Notes under the pieces: model-generated | Seen by the model: the letters and a program-made list of their open reading frames with translations, nothing else | What the model was told of the DNA's origin: nothing | Databases searched by the model: none | Position numbers and translations under genes: made by a program | Source: Brevipalpus yothersi | Taxonomy: Eukaryota; Arthropoda; Arachnida; Trombidiformes; Tenuipalpidae | Length of the DNA stretch: 64,000 bases | Assembly (NCBI GenBank): GCA_003956705.1 | Contig: QZCP01000401.1 | Location: forward strand, 62,001-126,000 | Direction of reading: 5' to 3' | In this document: positions 59,120 through 64,000 of the stretch, one piece after another | Layout: the number at the start of each line of letters is the position of its first letter | How positions within the stretch are numbered: the stretch's first letter is position 1

Positions 59120-59869
59120 TTAATTATTAGTAATATTTTGCATGACATTCGTCATGTTAGTGAGTCCTGGCAAGTTCATATCGACATTGGTTGTCGAATG
59201 ATCTTTCATTCCTTCGATTGCTCTATGGAAAGTTCCATTCAGTCTATCTCGTTGTTTCATCAGCATATCTTGCATTCGAGTCCAACTATTTTTCAGAGCC
59301 TCCCGAGTTTGATTCAGATAAATTTCGAAACTTTTTCGCAGTCCATCAAAGTTACCCTCCTTAATTGAATCCGTTGATACATTCTCACCACCCACACCAT
59401 AATCTTGTGGCATATTCATTTGCATACTTGGAGCGGTTTTGAGTGTACCAAATACTTCAACATCTTTGTCATTCTCAAAATTCTTACCCCATCTACTCAT
59501 AGATCCTCGTTGACCCAAGGATCCCATCATGTTGGAAAACATTCCCATCAAACTTTCCATGTGACGACCCATCATGTCCATGAATGATCCCGATTTTTCT
59601 GGCGATTGATTTCGATTTGAGCCACTGGAAAACATGTCCATCATTTTTTTGATCCAACTTGAATTGGAAGAAGATGAAGTGCCCATCGGTGGATCAGACC
59701 AATCACCATCACCTTCTCGCTCAATCTGACTATTTTTCGGCATCATTGGTGATCCTGGGGAGAACAAAGTTATCAACAATTGTAATGGCCTGATGTATCA
59801 GGAAAATTTACCTTGAATTAGACTAATCAGCATTAAAGCACAAAAAGTTACAACAATTTCTCTCATCAT
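59120..59869 (-). CDS. Secreted methionine-rich protein, unknown
   Basis: Two exons (59812-59869, 59120-59754) join in frame through a 57-bp intron to 230 residues. The first exon encodes the signal peptide MMREIVVTFCALMLISLIQ. The mature part is unusually methionine-rich (about 28 Met overall), with clusters such as MMDMF and MDMMGRHMESLMGMFSNMMG at about 50-90, then an amphipathic helical region (LRKSFEIYLNQTREALKNSW) with N-glycosylation sites. Met clusters can bind copper or hydrophobic partners, but no known family is recognised. It is convergent with DUSP12. Confidence 0.78.
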
Positions 59870-60277
59870 TTTTACTCAAGAAAAATTATCTCTAACTCTT
59901 ATTTTATTGAGCGAGCAAAAAATTTAGCGATTCAACTAATACCGATAATGGTGAAAAATACACTAGCATGAAGAGAGCCCAAAACTAACAAAACTAAACA
60001 TACTCAGAACTGAATGAAGAAAATGATAGATTTCGATAATGGAATGGAAAATTTTCCAGAGAGAGAAAATACCTTCTGACTTCGATTCTAAGAAAAAGTT
60101 TCCACTTGACTTGCCAAAAAGAATTGAATTAATGACTATCCATATTATGGTAAATGATTAGCTTTCCAGCCCATATTCCTATTGGACTACCACACATGAT
60201 TGACTTAGAAGGAAAAAAGACGATTTTCACAATGGCATATATTATTATTTATCAATAAGGCAAAGTTTTTCTTCCCA

Positions 60278-60340
<63 letters not shown>

Positions 60341-61214
60341 ACTATGCATATTTTCATGGCCAAAATCTTCTTGAGAGTTGATAAAATGTTCAAAACCTCA
60401 AGGTTGTTAAGCCAAATTGTTTTTTTGATTCACTCGATAATCACACACTCATAATCACTGTTTTGATTGACAATCAATCAATCAATCATGATGAAATCTG
60501 GTGTAATGCAAAAAACTTACGACTTGTCATCACATACACTTACACTCAGATGTATATCTGTGTGTCTGTGCACTTGAAAATCGAATCCATCAACTCATGA
60601 ATCACACTTATTTTCATCTTTATTAGCCTATACACTGTGTACTACGATACTCATCAAAGGTGTAGAAAGGATACTTTTCGATCGAAAATGCTACAACTTA
60701 ACTAACTAGCCACTAATGTATGCTACAAGATACATTGACCATTAGCAAAGGAGAATATGAATTTTTAATGGGATCAATATGAATAAGAATGGAAAATTAC
60801 CTGTACACTTCCCATAGTATTCTAGAGAGAATAAGCATATATTGATGATAGGTATGACTTTGCTGTTTTTTTCCCGCAAGTAATGAAGATGATGAAATAG
60901 TAACCGGTAAGTTTCACACGCTATTACGAGAAGCACGTAACAGTTACTCATCGGCAAGATTGCTGCTGCGTTTGGTAATCAAAACATGAGGATGTCAAAA
61001 ACATCCGATTAAATAAGAGAGAGAGAGAGAGAGAGATGATAGAATGTAATTGTCACAATTGACGATAGTATTTATTAATTAACAATCAGAAAGATTTTAA
61101 AAGATTTAAAAAAAGAATTTAAAAAGGTAGCCATAACTGCTATCATATTACAATCAACTGGTCGATAAGATAAGTTTGGTGGATAAATGTTTTATGTGTA
61201 CGAGAACAATCAAC
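59870..61214. other. Intergenic, microsatellite
   Basis: AT-rich with the (CT)n array at 60281-60338 and a short (GA)n run near 61016. No supportable ORF. Confidence 0.6.
60281..60338. repeat. (CT)n microsatellite
   Basis: About 58 bp of pure CT repeats. Confidence 0.97.
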
Positions 61215-61568
61215 TTAGCTTGCTTCACCAATAAAATTCCAATGAAAAATGAAATAGCTTAACAAGAAGAAGAATAATTGCTTCTCTCGATGACTATCTC
61301 GACAAAATGATGATGACAAAGTGGGTAACAAAGAAGATGATGTTGGTGATGATGGTGGTGAGCAAGATGAGGAGTAAGATGATGAGCAAGATGAACACGA
61401 TTGTGGAGAGGAAATTTTATCGATAATCTGATAACGTCGATGAAAATAATCGTCTTCAGATCGAAAAAAATCGTCAACCAAGTCCATATCTTTTTTCTTC
61501 TGTTGTTCCAATGTAACAGACAAATCACGAAACAGTGCACGAGCAATACGAGGCTTTTCCTTTATCAT
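61215..61568 (-). CDS. Possible small protein or first exon, unidentified
   Basis: From the ATG at 61568 the frame runs 117 residues. The first 45 (MIKEKPRIARALFRDLSVTLEQ..., then DLVDDFFRSEDDYFHRRYQIIDKI) look like a genuine helical, charged protein. The rest becomes Ser/Cys/Pro-rich low complexity and then hydrophobic, which suggests that the true exon ends earlier at an unseen donor. It lies downstream (on its strand) of a GA-rich, E2F-site-bearing region that could be its promoter. Confidence 0.4.
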   Translation of the reverse strand: MIKEKPRIARALFRDLSVTLEQQKKKDMDLVDDFFRSEDDYFHRRYQIIDKISSPQSCSSCSSSYSSSCSPPSSPTSSSLLPTLSSSFCRDSHREKQLFFFLLSYFIFHWNFIGEAS

Positions 61569-62002
61569 TATGGCACTCGAACAAATACAATTTATCTCAA
61601 AAACACAGAGAAAATTACTATCAAACGAACTCAAAGAGTATCAATCCAAGTATGAGGTTTACACACATGAAACGCTTCCACCGAAAGACTGATGCAAACT
61701 GAACGAGTGAGCTTATGTTGTGATGATCAAGTGACTACACTGCGCCAGTACATACTAGCGGGAGAGAAAGAGAGAGAAGATGTTGAATATTTTGGGGCTG
61801 AAGATGATGAAATCTCACTCACAGAGAGAGAGAGAGAGAGAGAGGTGCCTGTGTGAGACCATTTCCGACCTTATGGCCTCCCTTCATCTCACTCCCAAAA
61901 AGCCAAAGGTCCTGAGAAGAGGAAGAGAGAGAGAGAGAAAGAGTGAGTGTATATGTATGTGTCTCGTGCACACATTCACACCATAGTCAGTGAGGCAAAT
62001 TT

Positions 62003-62014
62003 TTTGGCGCCAAA
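62003..62014. promoter_or_regulatory. E2F-type palindrome TTTGGCGCCAAA
   Basis: Exact 12-bp palindromic E2F/DP consensus, flanked by further T and A runs. A second identical copy lies 387 bp away. Confidence 0.55.
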
Positions 62015-62130
62015 AAAAGGTACGATTTTTGACCGAAAGAATCTGAAGTAAGGTCTGTGGAGCGAGAAAAAGAGAAAGAGCGGAACGTGTGTCTGTGTCT
62101 GTGTCACAACGTTGATCTCCCGTCTCTTTA

Positions 62131-62134
<4 letters not shown>

Positions 62135-62213
<79 letters not shown>
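62135..62213. repeat. (CT)n microsatellite
   Basis: About 79 bp of CT repeats lying between the two E2F-type palindromes. Confidence 0.97.
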
Positions 62214-62216
<3 letters not shown>

Positions 62217-62389
62217 GCCTCACCCCAAGCCGGGTATATGTGTGTGAGAGCGACTTGGCCGTAGAGTAACAAAAGTTTTTCCGTACATTCGGCCGTCCGG
62301 TGAGTTTGGCCTGATAAGTAAGAAGGTAAGTTAGAAGTGTGTACAAAAGTGCACAGACCGAGAGAGAGACGGGAAAGTCTTAGTCATTT

Positions 62390-62401
62390 TTTGGCGCCAA
62401 A
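62390..62401. promoter_or_regulatory. E2F-type palindrome TTTGGCGCCAAA, second copy
   Basis: Same 12-bp palindrome as at 62003, again in T/A flanks. Confidence 0.55.
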
Positions 62402-63807
62402 AATTTTGCCCTCTCACTCTTCTTGGCCCGTGTGTGTATGTTTCATAAGGGTGCAGGCCACTTTTCTCTCTCCTTCTCTCTCTTCTTTTGCTCTCTTTCT
62501 TATTCTTGTCCGAGCAGAAGGTCGGAAATGAATGTACTCTCTTTGCTCTCTCTCTTTCTCCTTTTCTCACTCACTCTATTACCGAGAGAACAGTCGAACT
62601 TCTGGGCCGAAAAACTTAAACTTAGGGCCACTCTCAGGCCAGTCCAGGTGAAAATTCGGGCAAGGTACTCATTGAGAGAAGGAGAGAGTTCTTCGTACTA
62701 CAACCTTTCTCTCTCTTAGAAACTGAGAACAGCATCTTGAGGTCCGCCCTGAGGTTATCTTGTAAGATGTTCGGCTGCTGCTGGCCGAATATCGACTTCT
62801 GACCGGCCGCGTGCTGCTGTTAGTACTGATGTTACTGCTGTTGGCCCGGGCCATTCTTACTGTCCGAAAAAGCTGCCCCATTGGCTTTCCATACAAAGTC
62901 TCTCTCAAACAATTTGGAATGAGTTCATCTAAGGAACGAGCCACATGTCCATTATAATCATCATTCAGCAAAAGGGGAGGCCTCAGGTCAATGGCTCAGT
63001 GAAAGGTTTGCTGTTTCTTTGGAAATTCATCTCACTTTTGCCATTCCGAGCTTCTCGTAATCATGTTATTGGCTGGCTTCGAAATGAATATGATCACATT
63101 ACTGAAATATAATTCCAGATGAAGCTCGAATATTCTATCCTGTGGATGTAAGAGAGATCGAATGCTCATTAAGGATGAGTAATGAATTGAAAATTCAAAC
63201 TTTGAATTCACTCTTCCCTGATAATCGTTTTGCAACACTGATGGCAAAGGCATTCGATTTCTCTCTAATTCTTTCCCACATCCTCAAGCATCAGCAAGAG
63301 AGAGAGAGAGATGCTGAATTGGCGTGTATCAGAGTCTAAATTCCAAAGATCATGAGATGCCTTTCCTATGAACTATGGTCTCCTACTGCAGTAAGAGAAA
63401 CAATATCTCCTTGAAACTCAAAGAGACTGCATGGCTGATGCGAAAAAATATCAGATTTTCGAGAGAGGGAGAGAGAGAGAGAGAGAATGCAGCCGACGAT
63501 AATCTGATATTGCCCGGATCCTGCATCCAGGGTGGCAAAAATGAGGCTACCACAATCATTTGATTTTTAGAAAAAGATAACCCGTTATTGGTTATTGGAT
63601 GGGGGAAGATGGTGATTGTTTGTACATATGTCCACAGAATGTACACGATGAACGTTGACCTGATGTATCGCACGCTGGGAACACAATATCATGGTGAGAG
63701 AGAGATGTGCTGATGAACTATTCAACAGCGTGCTGATTAGCTGATCAAAATCCATGAGGCCAAACCATTATTTCTAAGGGGTGGAGAGTTTCAATACATC
63801 TTTCAAC

Positions 63808-63810
<3 letters not shown>

Positions 63811-63856
<46 letters not shown>

Positions 63857-63907
63857 TCTCTGTCTCTCTCTCTCTCTCTGTCTCTCTCTCTCTCTCTCTG
63901 TCTCTCT
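63811..63907. repeat. Compound (CT)n / CTGT microsatellite
   Basis: CT run broken four times by a single G (TCTG) at roughly 20-bp spacing, indicating duplication of longer units within the array. Confidence 0.9.
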
Positions 63908-64000
63908 TTCTTTCTCTGTTCCTTATCAGCCTCCTCCTTCATCACAAACAGAGAAGAATGCTCTACTTTGTGATGGATTGAAAGAGTGATGAGAGGCAAA

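Larger units (their letters stand above)
61569..64000. other. GA/CT-rich region, possible promoter or 5' UTR
   Basis: Dense purine/pyrimidine tracts, two E2F-type palindromes, and higher GC than the surroundings near 62740-62900. A minus-strand ORF at 62669-62971 (MLNDDYNGHVARSLDELIP...) could be part of an exon but has no splice or homology support. Nothing else is recognised. Confidence 0.5.

Noticed and set aside
62669..62971. 100-codon minus-strand ORF starting MLNDDYNGHVARSL
   Set aside because: Reasonable composition at first, then Ser/Arg low complexity; no splice sites or homology. Left as a possibility in the region note.
1..64000. CRISPR arrays, operons, bacterial mobile elements or long transposon ORFs
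   Set aside because: Spliced genes and simple repeats throughout; no direct-repeat/spacer pattern and no transposase or reverse-transcriptase frame seen.

Overview
The window is eukaryotic nuclear DNA. Genes are split by short GT-AG introns, mostly 52-200 bp and often 55-100 bp. They carry AATAAA poly(A) signals, and unspliced and spliced genes sit on both strands. The DNA is AT-rich and dense in (GA)n/(CT)n microsatellites, two of which are interrupted by assembly gaps (N runs at 16540-16557 and 45899-45995). The gene set (tandem secreted carboxylesterases, a beta-catenin-like duplicate, p70 S6 kinase, APC11, ALG1, thiamine pyrophosphokinase, DUSP12) is that of an animal. Compact genes, tiny introns and duplicated esterases would fit a small-genome arthropod such as a mite. 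That placement is inference only, because no species-level marker is visible.

Layout. 1-17.5 kb: gene-poor and microsatellite-rich, with one probable exon of an unidentified plus-strand gene at 10145-10366. 17.5-24.4 kb: two tandem type-B carboxylesterases on the minus strand, flanking a three-exon gene of unknown family with two HY...H motifs. 24.4-31 kb: mostly non-coding, with one weak exon candidate at 26.6-26.9 kb. 31-45.6 kb: a dense block holding ALG1 (-), DDX43-like KH/DEAD helicase (+), a divergent intronless beta-catenin-like gene (-), thiamine pyrophosphokinase (-), an SDR oxidoreductase (+), a KH protein with a NUP42-like tail (-), ANAPC11 (-) and a 96-residue orphan (-). 46.5-51 kb: a secreted orphan (+) and S6 kinase (+). 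53-54 kb: a small zinc-finger gene with a duplicated exon (+). 55.5-60 kb: a His-rich secreted orphan (+), DUSP12 (+) and a Met-rich secreted orphan (-). 60-64 kb: GA-rich DNA with two perfect E2F-type palindromes and one possible small minus-strand gene.

The genes do not form a pathway. Most are housekeeping: N-glycan assembly, thiamine activation, the anaphase-promoting complex, ribosome maturation and TOR signalling. The most unusual items are: (1) a protein that appears to join a copy of the DDX43 N-terminus and KH domain to a Gle1-binding-type tail; (2) a shortened beta-catenin that keeps the GSK3/beta-TrCP degron spacing but lacks about one armadillo repeat and the C-terminal domain; (3) several real exons with no long ATG-initiated ORF, including one gene whose first coding exon is only 6 nt.
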